Of a stretch of DNA of 64,000 bases, positions 40,789 to 49,331 are shown piece by piece. This DNA comes from an uncultured Burkholderiaceae bacterium (GTDB taxonomy: Bacteria; Pseudomonadota; Gammaproteobacteria; Burkholderiales; Burkholderiaceae). The position numbers and the translations under genes are program-made. The DNA lies in assembly GCA_937871985.1 (NCBI GenBank), contig CALMPB010000382.1:6093-70092 (forward strand), in the 5' to 3' direction. How positions within the stretch are numbered: position 1 is the first letter of the stretch; each line of letters opens with the position of its first letter. Under the pieces are notes generated by a model. That model worked only from the letters and a program-made list of their open reading frames with translations, was not told the DNA's origin and did not search any database.

Positions 40789-40857
40789 CCCGCCCCGTCC
40801 AATACGCCATCCATGCCGCCAGGCTCCATGCAATAACTGCCGGCTGGAACCCTGCAA

Positions 40858-40886
40858 GCGGGGCCGCGCCCGGCGCTCGGCCCCGC
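40858..40886 (-). terminator. Hairpin after the porin gene
   Basis: GCGGGGCC pairs with GGCCCCGC (8 bp) around a GC-rich loop, directly beyond the porin stop on the minus strand. No T-run follows, so it may be a stability hairpin or weak terminator. Confidence 0.4.
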
Positions 40887-40887
40887 C

Positions 40888-41982
40888 CTAGAAGCTGTGC
40901 AAAATACCGGCCATATAGCGCGTCGTCGTACCCTGCCCTTGCCGCAGCTGATCCGACAGCGAATAACGGCTTGCCACCCCGGCCATGGCATACAGCTTGC
41001 TGCGCGGCGAAAGCGAATACACATACCCCAAAGTGGCCAATTGTCCGCTACGCGCCTTTTCGCCGTCCTGCCAATGCCAGTCAGGCTTCACATACGACCA
41101 TTGCAGTTGCCACTCGCCGTTCCCGACAGGAACGGAAATACCCGCCACATAGGCATCCAGGCGCCCGCCATTGACAAACTCCTGCGCGCCAAGCCCCAGT
41201 CCCGCCGAATCGGGATCGCCGCTATCCAAGTCCACATAGCCGTTTTTCTGGCGGCTCCAGCCCAGCGACACTTTGGCGAAACCCGCTTCGTAGATCACGC
41301 CCAACTGCCACGCCTGGGGATGCGGAGCATTGGCCAGCACGTCGTCCGACAAACGGGTTTTGTCCCACGTGGCGATCAATGTCCAGGAACCGTGCACAAA
41401 CCGGGCGGCCAGACTTGCCGAAGGCGATTTGCCGTTGGCATGGCCGCGGCTCGCAACGTCGAAACTGTAGCTCGCACCGAACGTCAACCCGGCCCACTGC
41501 GGCGACATATAGCTGACAGCCTGGTCTATCTGATAATTGTCGGAAGCCTTGAAAGTCGCCCCCAGCCCCATTTCCTTCCAGGATGAAACTTCAAGCTGCT
41601 CGCCGAATCGCTTGGCCGCTGTTGGCTGGCGGCCGAATCGCCATTGACCCGCGGCCTCGCTGCCCACCCCGACCCAGGCCTGGCTGTCGAACACCCGGGC
41701 TGGCTTGTACGATGCGCCCGTCACGCCATCGAACATGCTCTCCAGCTGGAAATTCGCGAACCAGCCCTCGGACAAGGTTTCTTGCCCCTTTAGCCCGAAC
41801 AGCGAGTCTGTCAACCCGCCACTGACCGCTCCGGTCGCCGACCGCCCAAGGCCATCCGGACCCGAAACATGGGTCGAGGCAATTCCCGCGTCGACGACAC
41901 CATAGAGAACAACACTATCTTGCGCATTGGCCGACGCCTCGCAGACCGTCGCAAGCGCCAGAGTCAACGCTACCTTCTTCAT
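40888..41982 (-). CDS. General outer-membrane porin (Gram-negative porin, betaproteobacterial type)
   Basis: A 364-residue beta-barrel porin. It has a signal peptide cleaved near ASANAQ (residue 20-21), then SVVLYGVVDAGI, the standard first strand. It has alternating hydrophobic strands, GLKGQETLSEGWFANFQLES near residues 64-83, and a C-terminal Phe (ILHSF) recognised by the Bam machinery. Forms trimeric pores for small hydrophilic solutes. It is alone on the minus strand between the secreted hypothetical and kup, and there is no OmpR-type site that I can identify. Confidence 0.93.
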   Translation of the reverse strand: MKKVALTLALATVCEASANAQDSVVLYGVVDAGIASTHVSGPDGLGRSATGAVSGGLTDSLFGLKGQETLSEGWFANFQLESMFDGVTGASYKPARVFDSQAWVGVGSEAAGQWRFGRQPTAAKRFGEQLEVSSWKEMGLGATFKASDNYQIDQAVSYMSPQWAGLTFGASYSFDVASRGHANGKSPSASLAARFVHGSWTLIATWDKTRLSDDVLANAPHPQAWQLGVIYEAGFAKVSLGWSRQKNGYVDLDSGDPDSAGLGLGAQEFVNGGRLDAYVAGISVPVGNGEWQLQWSYVKPDWHWQDGEKARSGQLATLGYVYSLSPRSKLYAMAGVASRYSLSDQLRQGQGTTTRYMAGILHSF

Positions 41983-42052
41983 AAAAGAAACCGGGATCCT
42001 GAAAAATCAACAGGTTCTGTTTTCCCCAAGAAAACCAACGAACGCATCGGCG

Positions 42053-43945
42053 TCATAGCTCCAGCTGCATGCCCATTTCCACGACCCGATTGGGCGGAAT
42101 CTTGTAGAACCGCGTGCTGCGGCTGGCGTTCCTGGCCATGAAGGCAAACAGGCTGCGCCGCCAACGCATGCGGAACGGCAGCTTGCGCACCACGATGATG
42201 GTCTGGCGCGACAGGAAAAAAGAAGTTTGCATGGGGTCGAGATTGAGCTCGGGATGCTCGTGCGCCAGCAGTTCCAGCAACTGCGGCACATTGGGCTCTT
42301 GCTTGAACCCCCATCGCGCCACCACCTGCCAGCTGCTGCGGCCCAATCGTTCCAGCGTATAGCGCTCGTCGAACGATACATAGGGTACGTCGGCGCTTTG
42401 CACATTCAAGAACAGAACCTGCTCGTGCAGCACTTTATTGTGCTTGAGATTGTGCAATAAGGCGGGCGGCACCGTATCGACGATCATGCTCATGAACACG
42501 GCGGTTCCGGGCACCCGCACCGGCGGGTATTGCTCGATGGCATCGACGAAATCCTTGAGAGGCTGCTGATCCCCCGCCAGAGTCTGGTGCATTTTGTCGC
42601 GGCCCTGCTTCCAGGTCAGCATCAGGGTAAACAGGCTCAGGCCCACCACCAGCGGCAGCCAGCCGCCATCCACGATCTTCAGGGTATTGGACGAAAACAG
42701 CAGAATGTCGAGCACCAGGAACACGCTCAGCAGCGCCATCCACAAACCGCGCCTTGCGCCCGTGCTCTTGCGGGGCAGCACTGAAAACGCCAGCAGCGAC
42801 GTCATCAGCATGGTGCCCGTTACCGCGAAACCGTAGGCATGGGCCAGGTTTTCGGACGACTTGAATCCCACCACCAGAACCAGCACGGCCAGGCACAGCA
42901 ACTGGTTGACCCTGGGCAGGTAGATCTGCCCTTCTTCCTTGGCCGACGTGTGCTGGATGACCATGCGCGGCCACAGCCCAAGCTGCACGGCCTGCCGGGT
43001 AACGGAGAACGCGCCCGAAATAACCGCCTGCGACGCCACGATGGTCGCCACCGTGGCCAGACCCACCAGGGGAGCCAGCAGCCATCCCGGCGCCAGCAGA
43101 AAGAAGGGATTGCGGATCGCGGCCGGGTCGCCGAGCAGCAGCGCCCCCTGGCCGAAGTAGCACAGCACCAGGGCGGGCAGCACCAGGCCGAACCAGGCGC
43201 GCCGGATCGCCGGCCGCCCATAATGCCCCATGTCGGCATACAGGGTCTCGGCCCCCGTCAGCGCCAGCACCACCGCCCCGAGCAGCAGGAAGGCCGTCCA
43301 CGGGCCCTGGGCGATGAATTCCACCGCCCACACGGGATTGAGCGCCCGGAGTATTTGTGGGGTCTGCACGATGCGGTACGCCCCCAGGGCGCCGATACAG
43401 AAAAACCACAACAGCATGATGGGCCCGAACAGTTTCCCGATGGCGCCGGTGCCATGCGACTGCACCACGAACAAGCCCAGTATGATGACGACCGCCACCG
43501 GCACCACCCACGGATCCAGCGTATGCGACACGATGCCGATGCCCTCTATCGCCGAGAGCACGGAAATGGCCGGAGTGATCATGCTGTCGCCGTAGAACAG
43601 GCTGGCTCCGATAAGCCCCAGCACGACCAGCATCCAGCGCTTGCGCCCCGACCGGCCGCGCGCCGCCAGCTCCATCAGGGCCAGCGTGCCGCCTTCGCCG
43701 CGGTTGTCGGCGCGCAGGATCAGGGTTACGTACTTGAGCGAAACCACCAGCATCAGCATCCAGAACAACAGCGAAAGCACGCCCATGATATGGGACGGAT
43801 CCAGCACGGCAAAACCGCTGAGCGATGCGCGTATGGTGTACAGCGGGCTGGTTCCGATGTCGCCGTATACGACGCCCAGCGCTCCGATCAGTATCGCGGC
43901 GCCTGGCGGCCCCGCTGGTTTCTCGTCGTGTAGTCCTGTGCTCAT
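42053..43945 (-). CDS. kup: KUP-family potassium uptake protein
   Basis: A 630-residue inner-membrane K+/H+ symporter. It starts with GAAILIGALGVVYGDIGTSPLYT near residues 17-38, the Kup signature including the conserved acidic residue. About 12 helices are followed by a soluble C-terminal domain (from about residue 430). Typical size. It provides constitutive low-affinity K+ uptake, important at acidic pH and under osmotic stress. The gene is 8 bp downstream of the sensor kinase gene in the same direction, so the two-component pair may share its transcript. Confidence 0.95.
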   Translation of the reverse strand: MSTGLHDEKPAGPPGAAILIGALGVVYGDIGTSPLYTIRASLSGFAVLDPSHIMGVLSLLFWMLMLVVSLKYVTLILRADNRGEGGTLALMELAARGRSGRKRWMLVVLGLIGASLFYGDSMITPAISVLSAIEGIGIVSHTLDPWVVPVAVVIILGLFVVQSHGTGAIGKLFGPIMLLWFFCIGALGAYRIVQTPQILRALNPVWAVEFIAQGPWTAFLLLGAVVLALTGAETLYADMGHYGRPAIRRAWFGLVLPALVLCYFGQGALLLGDPAAIRNPFFLLAPGWLLAPLVGLATVATIVASQAVISGAFSVTRQAVQLGLWPRMVIQHTSAKEEGQIYLPRVNQLLCLAVLVLVVGFKSSENLAHAYGFAVTGTMLMTSLLAFSVLPRKSTGARRGLWMALLSVFLVLDILLFSSNTLKIVDGGWLPLVVGLSLFTLMLTWKQGRDKMHQTLAGDQQPLKDFVDAIEQYPPVRVPGTAVFMSMIVDTVPPALLHNLKHNKVLHEQVLFLNVQSADVPYVSFDERYTLERLGRSSWQVVARWGFKQEPNVPQLLELLAHEHPELNLDPMQTSFFLSRQTIIVVRKLPFRMRWRRSLFAFMARNASRSTRFYKIPPNRVVEMGMQLEL

Positions 43946-43953
43946 TGGGCTGT

Positions 43954-45120
43954 CTATCCTTCGTGCCGTGTCAGGTTGGCGCCTTTACGCGGGCCTGGAA
44001 ATACGATGTTGATCCGGGTGCCTGCGAACTCGGGGCGACTGGCCAGGCCCCACCAGGCGCCATGCGCCAGGGCGATTTCGCGGACGATGGCCAGCCCTAG
44101 TCCCGAACCGCCCGCCGTAGCCCGGGGCGAGCGGTAAAACGCCTCGAAAACCCGGTCGCGGTCATCGGCGTCGATGCCCCGTCCGTCGTCCTCGACCATC
44201 AGCGACGGCGGCGTAGCGCCGACCTGAACGCGAATGTACGTGGCCCCGGCTCCGTAGCGCAGTGCATTGTCGATAAGATTGCTCAGCATTTCCTCGAGCA
44301 GCAACGGATCGGCGTCGACCCACACGGCATCGTCGGGCGCCGACAGCTGCAGGTCGATATGCTCGGCCCGCGCGGCGGGTATCCATTCCGAAGCGCTCAA
44401 GCGCGCCCAGTCGGCCAGATCCAGCCTCTGGAAGCTGTCCTGGGGACGAACCGACGAATCGGCGCGCGCCAGCACCAGCAGTTGCTGGCCCAGCCGTATC
44501 ATGCGGTCGGTGACCGACTTGATCCGCTGGGCGCGCTCGCGCACGTCGTCGGGCAGATTGCCGGCCAGCATCAGCTCGGACTCCAGCTTGAGCCCGCTCA
44601 GCGGCGTCCTGATCTGGTGCGCTGCATGGCCGATGAAGCGCTTTTGCGCCTGCATCGAATCGTTCAGGCGGATCAGCAGATCGTTGATGCGGGTTACGAC
44701 GGGAGCGATCTCGGTGGTCAGGCCGGCCACATTGACCGGCTGAAGGTCGTCGATGGAACGCTGGTTGATTTCGTCCGACAGGCGATTGATGGATCGCAGG
44801 CCCGAGCGTACGCCGGCGATCAGCACGCCGGCAATCAGCAAGACCAGCAGAACCTGGCTAAGCAGCAGCACCCAGAAAATATCGTGGAGCACCCAGACCG
44901 AGAGATTGATGCGGCTGGTCACGACCCACGTCACGATAAGATCCAGGGCGATGAGGATCAGCACGGGAGGAACCAGCCGCAAGATAAGGTGGCGCGCCAG
45001 GGAGCCTGGCTGCAGCAATGCGGCCAGTCGCGCGTGAGGGGCCAGCTTTCCGGCGGCGAGCCGTGACGAAGGGGATGTCATGGGAACAAGGCCCGGATGG
45101 CGTGAATGCCGCTCCGGCAT
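43954..45120 (-). CDS. Sensor histidine kinase (QseC/TctE-like)
   Basis: A 388-residue inner-membrane kinase. Two hydrophobic segments lie at about residues 45-68 and 80-103, with only a very short periplasmic loop between. After HAMP-like linker sequence comes the H-box GHAAHQIRTPLSG (phospho-acceptor His168), then N-box NLIDNALRYG, D-box DDGRGI and G-box GGSGLGLAIV. The short sensing loop suggests it senses membrane state or needs a partner. Start: ATG 45120 is used; an internal ATG at 45081 is equally possible. It follows its response regulator by 18 bp and precedes kup by 8 bp. Confidence 0.92.
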   Translation of the reverse strand: MPERHSRHPGLVPMTSPSSRLAAGKLAPHARLAALLQPGSLARHLILRLVPPVLILIALDLIVTWVVTSRINLSVWVLHDIFWVLLLSQVLLVLLIAGVLIAGVRSGLRSINRLSDEINQRSIDDLQPVNVAGLTTEIAPVVTRINDLLIRLNDSMQAQKRFIGHAAHQIRTPLSGLKLESELMLAGNLPDDVRERAQRIKSVTDRMIRLGQQLLVLARADSSVRPQDSFQRLDLADWARLSASEWIPAARAEHIDLQLSAPDDAVWVDADPLLLEEMLSNLIDNALRYGAGATYIRVQVGATPPSLMVEDDGRGIDADDRDRVFEAFYRSPRATAGGSGLGLAIVREIALAHGAWWGLASRPEFAGTRINIVFPGPRKGANLTRHEG

Positions 45121-45138
45121 CCCTGCATCTTGAAAACG

Positions 45139-45813
45139 CTACGCGGCACTTTCGACATCGAGCAGATAGCCGAATCCGCGCACGGTCTGTATGCCTGCCC
45201 CGGTGCCTTCGAGACGCTTGCGCAGGCGGTAGACATAGACTTCGACGGCGTTCTCGCTGAAATCGGCGTCCCACGCCGACAGCGAGTTGACGATCTGGCG
45301 TTTGGTGACCACGCGCCCGGCCCGGCCCATGAGCATTTCAAGCACAGACAGTTCGCGCACCGACAGCGCCAGGCGCTGCCCATTGACGCGCACTTCGCGG
45401 CCCACGCTGTCGAATACCAGCGGGCCGACCTCGAGCAACGGCTGCACCTGGCCCGCGCGGCGCCGCGCGAACGCCCGCACCCGGGCGGCAAGCTCGGCGA
45501 GCTCGAAAGGCTTGGTGACGTAGTCGTCGGCGCCCGCATCCAGGCCTGCCACGCGGTCTTCCACCCCGTCGCGCGCCGTAAGGATGAGCACGGGAACCTG
45601 CTGGCCCTGGGCGCGCAATTGCCGCAGGACATCGAGCCCGCTCATGCTGGGCAGGTTCAGATCGAGCAGCAGCAGATCGTAGGACTGCCCCGTAACGGCG
45701 CCAAGCACCGGCTCACCGTCCTGCAGCCAGTCGACGGCATACCCCTGCCCCATCAGGAACTCCTGCAAGGCGTGGCCCAAAGTCGTATCGTCTTCAATAA
45801 CTAGTACTCGCAT
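45139..45813 (-). CDS. OmpR-family response regulator (QseB/TctD-like)
   Basis: A 224-residue regulator. The receiver domain has acidic pair EDD at residues 7-9, phospho-acceptor Asp51 in LLLLDLNLPSMSG, and Lys in TKPF near residue 101. The C-terminal winged HTH ends AVEVYVYRLRKRLEGTGAGI..RGFGYLL. First gene of a probable operon with the kinase and kup, which may mean it controls kup and itself. Confidence 0.95.
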   Translation of the reverse strand: MRVLVIEDDTTLGHALQEFLMGQGYAVDWLQDGEPVLGAVTGQSYDLLLLDLNLPSMSGLDVLRQLRAQGQQVPVLILTARDGVEDRVAGLDAGADDYVTKPFELAELAARVRAFARRRAGQVQPLLEVGPLVFDSVGREVRVNGQRLALSVRELSVLEMLMGRAGRVVTKRQIVNSLSAWDADFSENAVEVYVYRLRKRLEGTGAGIQTVRGFGYLLDVESAA

Positions 45814-45940
45814 GCCGTGATTCTATATCGAACCGGCCGCTTTGAATAATGCCGGACGATATAAACGAGTGGGGGTTACAAAGCTGACGAAAATCTGACC
45901 GGAATGAGCGGGCATTTCGGGCCCGGAAAAGGCAGGCGGC

Positions 45941-45971
45941 ACAAAAAACAAATCCCCGGCGCCTTGCCGGG
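45941..45971 (-). terminator. Intrinsic terminator after exbD
   Basis: On the minus strand, CCCGGC pairs with GCCGGG around a 5-base loop and is followed by GATTTGTTTTTT. It lies 70 bp beyond the exbD stop and ends the tonB-exbBD transcript. Confidence 0.7.
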
Positions 45972-46040
45972 CGGTCGGGGATGGAGGCTTGGATCGGCCA
46001 GGCAAAACAGATGGGCCCAGCTTGGCGGGCCGCCTATTGC

Positions 46041-46493
46041 CTATTGTTTGGCGGGGGGATTGCCGCCCGCTGCCGCGTGTTCGCCCGGGCGGGTGATGAA
46101 GCCCAGCTTCTTCATGCCGGCGGCCTTGGCGCTGCTCATGATCTGGGCCAGGATTTCGTAGCGCGTGTTCAGGTCGGCGCGAATACGCAATTCGGGCTGG
46201 GGATCTTTGCCGGCTTCGGCGGCGAACCGCTGCTGCAGATTATCCATCAACACCGGCTGCTCGTCCCAGAACAACTGCCCCGCCTCGTTGACGGCAAGGT
46301 CGATGACCTGCGGCTTCATCTCGACCGGCTGGGCTGTGGCCTGCGGCAGGTTGATCTTGATGGAGTGGCTGAGCAACGGCGCCGTGATGATGAAAATGAC
46401 CAGCAGCACCAGCATGACGTCGATCAACGGCACCATGTTGATCTCGGACATGGTGTGGTTGTCGCCCTTATTGTCGAAGCTTCCGAAAGCCAT
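46041..46493 (-). CDS. exbD: ExbD biopolymer transport protein
   Basis: A 150-residue inner-membrane protein with one N-terminal helix and a periplasmic domain. The key proton-path Asp25 is in MVPLIDVMLVLLVIFIITAP. With ExbB it uses the proton gradient to energise TonB. The start is ATG at 46493, 2 bp after exbB. The Gly/Pro-rich tail after residue 135 is longer than in E. coli. Confidence 0.96.
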   Translation of the reverse strand: MAFGSFDNKGDNHTMSEINMVPLIDVMLVLLVIFIITAPLLSHSIKINLPQATAQPVEMKPQVIDLAVNEAGQLFWDEQPVLMDNLQQRFAAEAGKDPQPELRIRADLNTRYEILAQIMSSAKAAGMKKLGFITRPGEHAAAGGNPPAKQ

Positions 46494-46495
46494 GA

Positions 46496-47383
46496 TCAGT
46501 CCTTTTTGCCGGCCGCCAGCGAAATGCCGCGCACACTGGCCCTGGGTTCGAAGACCTGCTGCCCGGTGGACAGGAACGTAAACAGATCGTGCGCGAAGGC
46601 GTCGAGCTGCGCCAGGTAGACGCGATTGGTGCGCACGAAGGCGTTGTACGCCAGCACGGCGGGAATGGCCACCGCCAGGCCCAGGCCGGTCATGATCAGG
46701 GCTTCGCCAACGGGGCCGGCGATGCGATTGATGTTGACGCTATCGGAAAGGCCGATGCCGACCAGGGCGTGGTACACCCCCCAAACCGTGCCGAACAAGC
46801 CGACGAACGGCGCGGTGGAGCCGATGGAAGCCAATACGGTGAGCCCGTTCTCGAGCTTGGCCGTTTCCTCGTCGATGACCTTGCGGATGATGCGGGTGAC
46901 GAAGGCGCTGGTCGAACCTTTTTCCTCAAGCTTCATAGCGCCGTATTTGGCGTGGTGGTTCCGCGCGTGAATGGCGTGGCTGGCCACATGCGCAAACGGT
47001 TCGGTCGCGCCGTGCGTGGCGATTTCGTTTTCGACCTGCTCGAGCGAGCTGGCTGCCCAGAACTGATTCAGGAAGCGGCGCGAATGCCGGTGCGTGCGCA
47101 GATTGCTGAACGACTTGACGAAGATCAGGTACCAACTGATCAGGGACATGAAAAGCAGGATGCCGAACAGGCTTTTGCCCACGAGATCGCTTTGCGCGAT
47201 GAAGTGGATGATGCCGCTTTCCGCGGTGATGGCCGAGGCCGAGGCAGCCGCCGAGGCGGTGGCGGCTGCGGCCGGAGTTGCGCTGCCCAACGCTGCGGCC
47301 GCGGGCGCCGCCGCCTGCGCATCGGATGCTGCCTGGCCTACTTGCGCAACAATATGCAATGCGCTGCTTACGAGATCGAACAT
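46496..47383 (-). CDS. exbB: ExbB biopolymer transport protein (extended N-terminus)
   Basis: A 295-residue MotA/TolQ/ExbB proton-channel subunit with three helices. Motifs: GLFGTVWGVYHALVGIGLSD (near residues 200-219) and GLGLAVAIPAVLAYNAFVR. The first 55 residues are an Ala-rich, low-complexity leader (AAAPAAAALGSATPAAAATA) that would lie in the periplasm, a feature of some proteobacterial ExbBs. It is the middle gene: 8 bp after tonB and 2 bp before exbD. Confidence 0.95.
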   Translation of the reverse strand: MFDLVSSALHIVAQVGQAASDAQAAAPAAAALGSATPAAAATASAAASASAITAESGIIHFIAQSDLVGKSLFGILLFMSLISWYLIFVKSFSNLRTHRHSRRFLNQFWAASSLEQVENEIATHGATEPFAHVASHAIHARNHHAKYGAMKLEEKGSTSAFVTRIIRKVIDEETAKLENGLTVLASIGSTAPFVGLFGTVWGVYHALVGIGLSDSVNINRIAGPVGEALIMTGLGLAVAIPAVLAYNAFVRTNRVYLAQLDAFAHDLFTFLSTGQQVFEPRASVRGISLAAGKKD

Positions 47384-47391
47384 GGTGGTTC

Positions 47392-48171
47392 CTATAAAAC
47401 GAAATCAAATGGAATATCGGCCAATGCGGGATAGGCAACGCCGTTTTCGGTGTATGGCTTGAATTTCGCGCTGCGCGCCGCTTTCAGCGCCGACTCGTCC
47501 AGGCGCGGATAGCCCGACGAAGTGCGCAGCGTCGCGTTGGCGACGGAGCCTTGCGGCGAAATCAGCACCCGAACCACGACCCGGCCCGCCTCGCCACGGC
47601 GCTGAGAAAGCCGGGGATATTCGGGGTTGGGACGCTGGCCAAGGTAATCGACCCGCCCGATGAGACGCGGCTTGTTGGGGTCGCGCGGCGCAGCCGGAGC
47701 CTTGGGCGCGGCCACCGTCGCGGCGGCTCCGCTGGGCGCCGCGGGCGGGGCCTCCGGCTTGGGCGTTTCCTGATGCTTGACGACCGGCTTGGGCCGGGGC
47801 TTGGGCTTCGGTTTAGGTTTGGGCGGTTCAGTGATCGCCTCGGGCTCGGGCTCTTTGACGACCGGCTCGGGCTCGGGTTCCGGAGGGGGCTCTTCGACCG
47901 GATCGGGCTCTACCTGGGGCTCGGGGGGCGGAGTCTCCTCGACCGGCTCCGGAGGCGTGGCCTGCGGCTCGGGTTCGGGCGCCGTATCGACGACCTCGGG
48001 CCCGATTTCGACGAACTGGATTTCGTCCGACTGAGGCATTGAGATGTCTGGTTTGACCGGCGCGGCGATGATGACGCCAAGAACGGCCAAATGCACTCCG
48101 ATTACGCAAGCAGCGGCTGCAACCTTGATTTGTACAGAGCGGGATTTAGGGTAAAGACGAAAATGCAGCAT
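47392..48171 (-). CDS. tonB: TonB energy-transducing protein
   Basis: A 259-residue protein: cytoplasmic start, one helix (about residues 19-37), then a long periplasmic Pro-rich spacer. The spacer changes from Glu/Pro repeats (PPEPVEETPPPEPQ, residues 72-85 and beyond) to Lys/Pro repeats (PKPKPKPKPRPKP, residues 117-129), as classic TonB does. The C-terminal domain has YPRLSQRRGEAGRVVVRVLI and SSGYPRLDESALKAARSAKF. It delivers proton-motive energy to TonB-dependent receptors such as the one at 53949. First gene of the tonB-exbB-exbD operon behind a candidate Fur box. Confidence 0.96.
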   Translation of the reverse strand: MLHFRLYPKSRSVQIKVAAAACVIGVHLAVLGVIIAAPVKPDISMPQSDEIQFVEIGPEVVDTAPEPEPQATPPEPVEETPPPEPQVEPDPVEEPPPEPEPEPVVKEPEPEAITEPPKPKPKPKPRPKPVVKHQETPKPEAPPAAPSGAAATVAAPKAPAAPRDPNKPRLIGRVDYLGQRPNPEYPRLSQRRGEAGRVVVRVLISPQGSVANATLRTSSGYPRLDESALKAARSAKFKPYTENGVAYPALADIPFDFVL

Positions 48172-48310
48172 GCGTCCAACGACAAAAAGTTCATGAATCC
48201 AAACAAAGCCCTGTTAAAAGCCTGCGCACAGATACACGGATGCACAAAAGCTCTTTCCAAAACGCGGTTCAGGCCTTCCTTTGAAACGGCTTTGAGCAGG
48301 ATAGACCGCA

Positions 48311-48339
48311 ACAATATCAGAAATGCGAACCATTCGCAA
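48311..48339 (-). promoter_or_regulatory. Promoter of tonB-exbB-exbD
   Basis: On the minus strand, TTGCGA (48339-48334) and TATTGT (48316-48311) are spaced by 17 bases. The Fur-box-like palindrome overlaps the -35 and spacer. The predicted leader is about 135 nt before tonB. Confidence 0.55.
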
Positions 48340-48340
48340 T
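48322..48340. promoter_or_regulatory. Candidate Fur box upstream of tonB
   Basis: ATGCGAACCATTCGCAATA contains the perfect inverted repeat TGCGAA-CCA-TTCGCA. This agrees with the TGCGAA/TTCGCA-type Fur sites common in Bordetella relatives and keeps the outer T-G/C-A and AA/TT positions of the 7-1-7 Fur consensus. It lies over the predicted tonB promoter, so iron would repress the operon. Confidence 0.65.
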
Positions 48341-48418
48341 AATATTTTAATCCCGGTTGCTATCAAGCACCTTTGCTCTGCGAAAAGCGCAATCGCACAA
48401 TTCATTTGAACCAAACCC

Positions 48419-49201
48419 TCAAGAAGGCTTGGCGACGCTAATTTCCCTTGCAGCTTCCTTCAACGCTTTCAACACCTTTTTTTCATGAGATAACGTGAAG
48501 GAGTCTGTTCGGCCTAATACGTTCAATGCCGCTACAGGCTCACCCAACGGCCCGAAAACGGGCACCGCAAATGCAGTAATTCCATTGAGCAGCGTTCCAT
48601 CAATCCGCGAATAACCTTGTTTGCGCACCGCCAAAAATACGGCTGTCTCATCGATCCGATCCAGGCCGTTGCGTTCCACTTTTTCACGTTCAATCAAACG
48701 GGTCGACATTGCCGGAGTCAGATAGGCTGCCAATACCCGCCCCGATGCAGTAGGCAGAACCGGAATGACAGATCCGACCCGCATCGTCAGCGCAATAGGA
48801 TGATTACTAACGATCAACCGAGTCAAGGTAGGGCCGCGAGGCGACCAGACCATCAAGCCTACGGTTTCATCGACCGCCTGAGCCAACGTCTGAAGCACAG
48901 GATCCGCCCGTTTTATTACATCGAAACGGGCAACTGCAGCCAATCCAAGCTGTAAAGCAGCCGGCCCCAAATCGTACAAACGCGAAACCGCATCTTGCGT
49001 AATAAGCCCCGCCTGAATGTAGCTGACCAAATAGCGGCGCGCCTTCGCCGTCGGCATTCGAGCCTGGTTTGCAAGATGCGTCAAGGACAACGGCCCCGAC
49101 GCCATCGCAACCGAATGCAACAGATCAGCCCCTACGACAATCGACTTGATACCCAATTCACGCTCAGCTTTCACAGTATTTTTTTGTTCCACTCTATTCA
49201 C
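48419..49201 (-). CDS. IclR-family transcriptional regulator
   Basis: A 260-residue regulator. The winged HTH (about residues 20-85) includes GPLSLTHLANQARMPTAKAR, and the effector domain has TVGLMVWSPRGPTLTRLI and IDGTLLNGITAFAVPVFGPLGEPVAAL, the usual IclR C-terminal block. IclR proteins often control aromatic degradation. It is divergent from the dioxygenase gene over 130 bp that contain a strong promoter and a 13-bp palindrome, so it very probably regulates the 49332-53651 operon. Base composition is lower in GC than the flanking core genes. Confidence 0.92.
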   Translation of the reverse strand: MNRVEQKNTVKAERELGIKSIVVGADLLHSVAMASGPLSLTHLANQARMPTAKARRYLVSYIQAGLITQDAVSRLYDLGPAALQLGLAAVARFDVIKRADPVLQTLAQAVDETVGLMVWSPRGPTLTRLIVSNHPIALTMRVGSVIPVLPTASGRVLAAYLTPAMSTRLIEREKVERNGLDRIDETAVFLAVRKQGYSRIDGTLLNGITAFAVPVFGPLGEPVAALNVLGRTDSFTLSHEKKVLKALKEAAREISVAKPS

Positions 49202-49230
49202 CTAAACAATGCGTAGTAAAAATAAAATTT

Positions 49231-49259
49231 TTGACCTTAAAAAACAAGCTAAATAAAAT
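49231..49259 (+). promoter_or_regulatory. Sigma-70 promoter of the dioxygenase operon
   Basis: TTGACC (49231-49236) and TAAAAT (49254-49259) are separated by exactly 17 bases in an A/T-rich tract. This is the best promoter match in the window. The predicted start near 49266 gives a 66-nt leader with GGAGG just before the ATG. Confidence 0.75.
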
Positions 49260-49269
49260 TTATCACATT

Positions 49270-49282
49270 ATTGCTACGCAAT
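49270..49282. promoter_or_regulatory. Candidate IclR operator
   Basis: ATTGC-TAC-GCAAT is a perfect 5-3-5 inverted repeat located at about +5 to +17 of the predicted dioxygenase transcript, where repressor binding would block transcription. A related half site (TGCGTAG at 49210-49216, the reverse complement of CTACGCA) lies near the iclR start, so both divergent genes could be controlled. Confidence 0.5.
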
Positions 49283-49331
49283 ATGAAATAACTTCGCAAG
49301 GTAAATACCACCAATCACAACTGGAGGCAAC

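Noticed and set aside
48172..48310. Small ORFs on both strands in the tonB leader
   Set aside because: They lack ribosome sites and codon bias and lie within the predicted untranslated leader of tonB.
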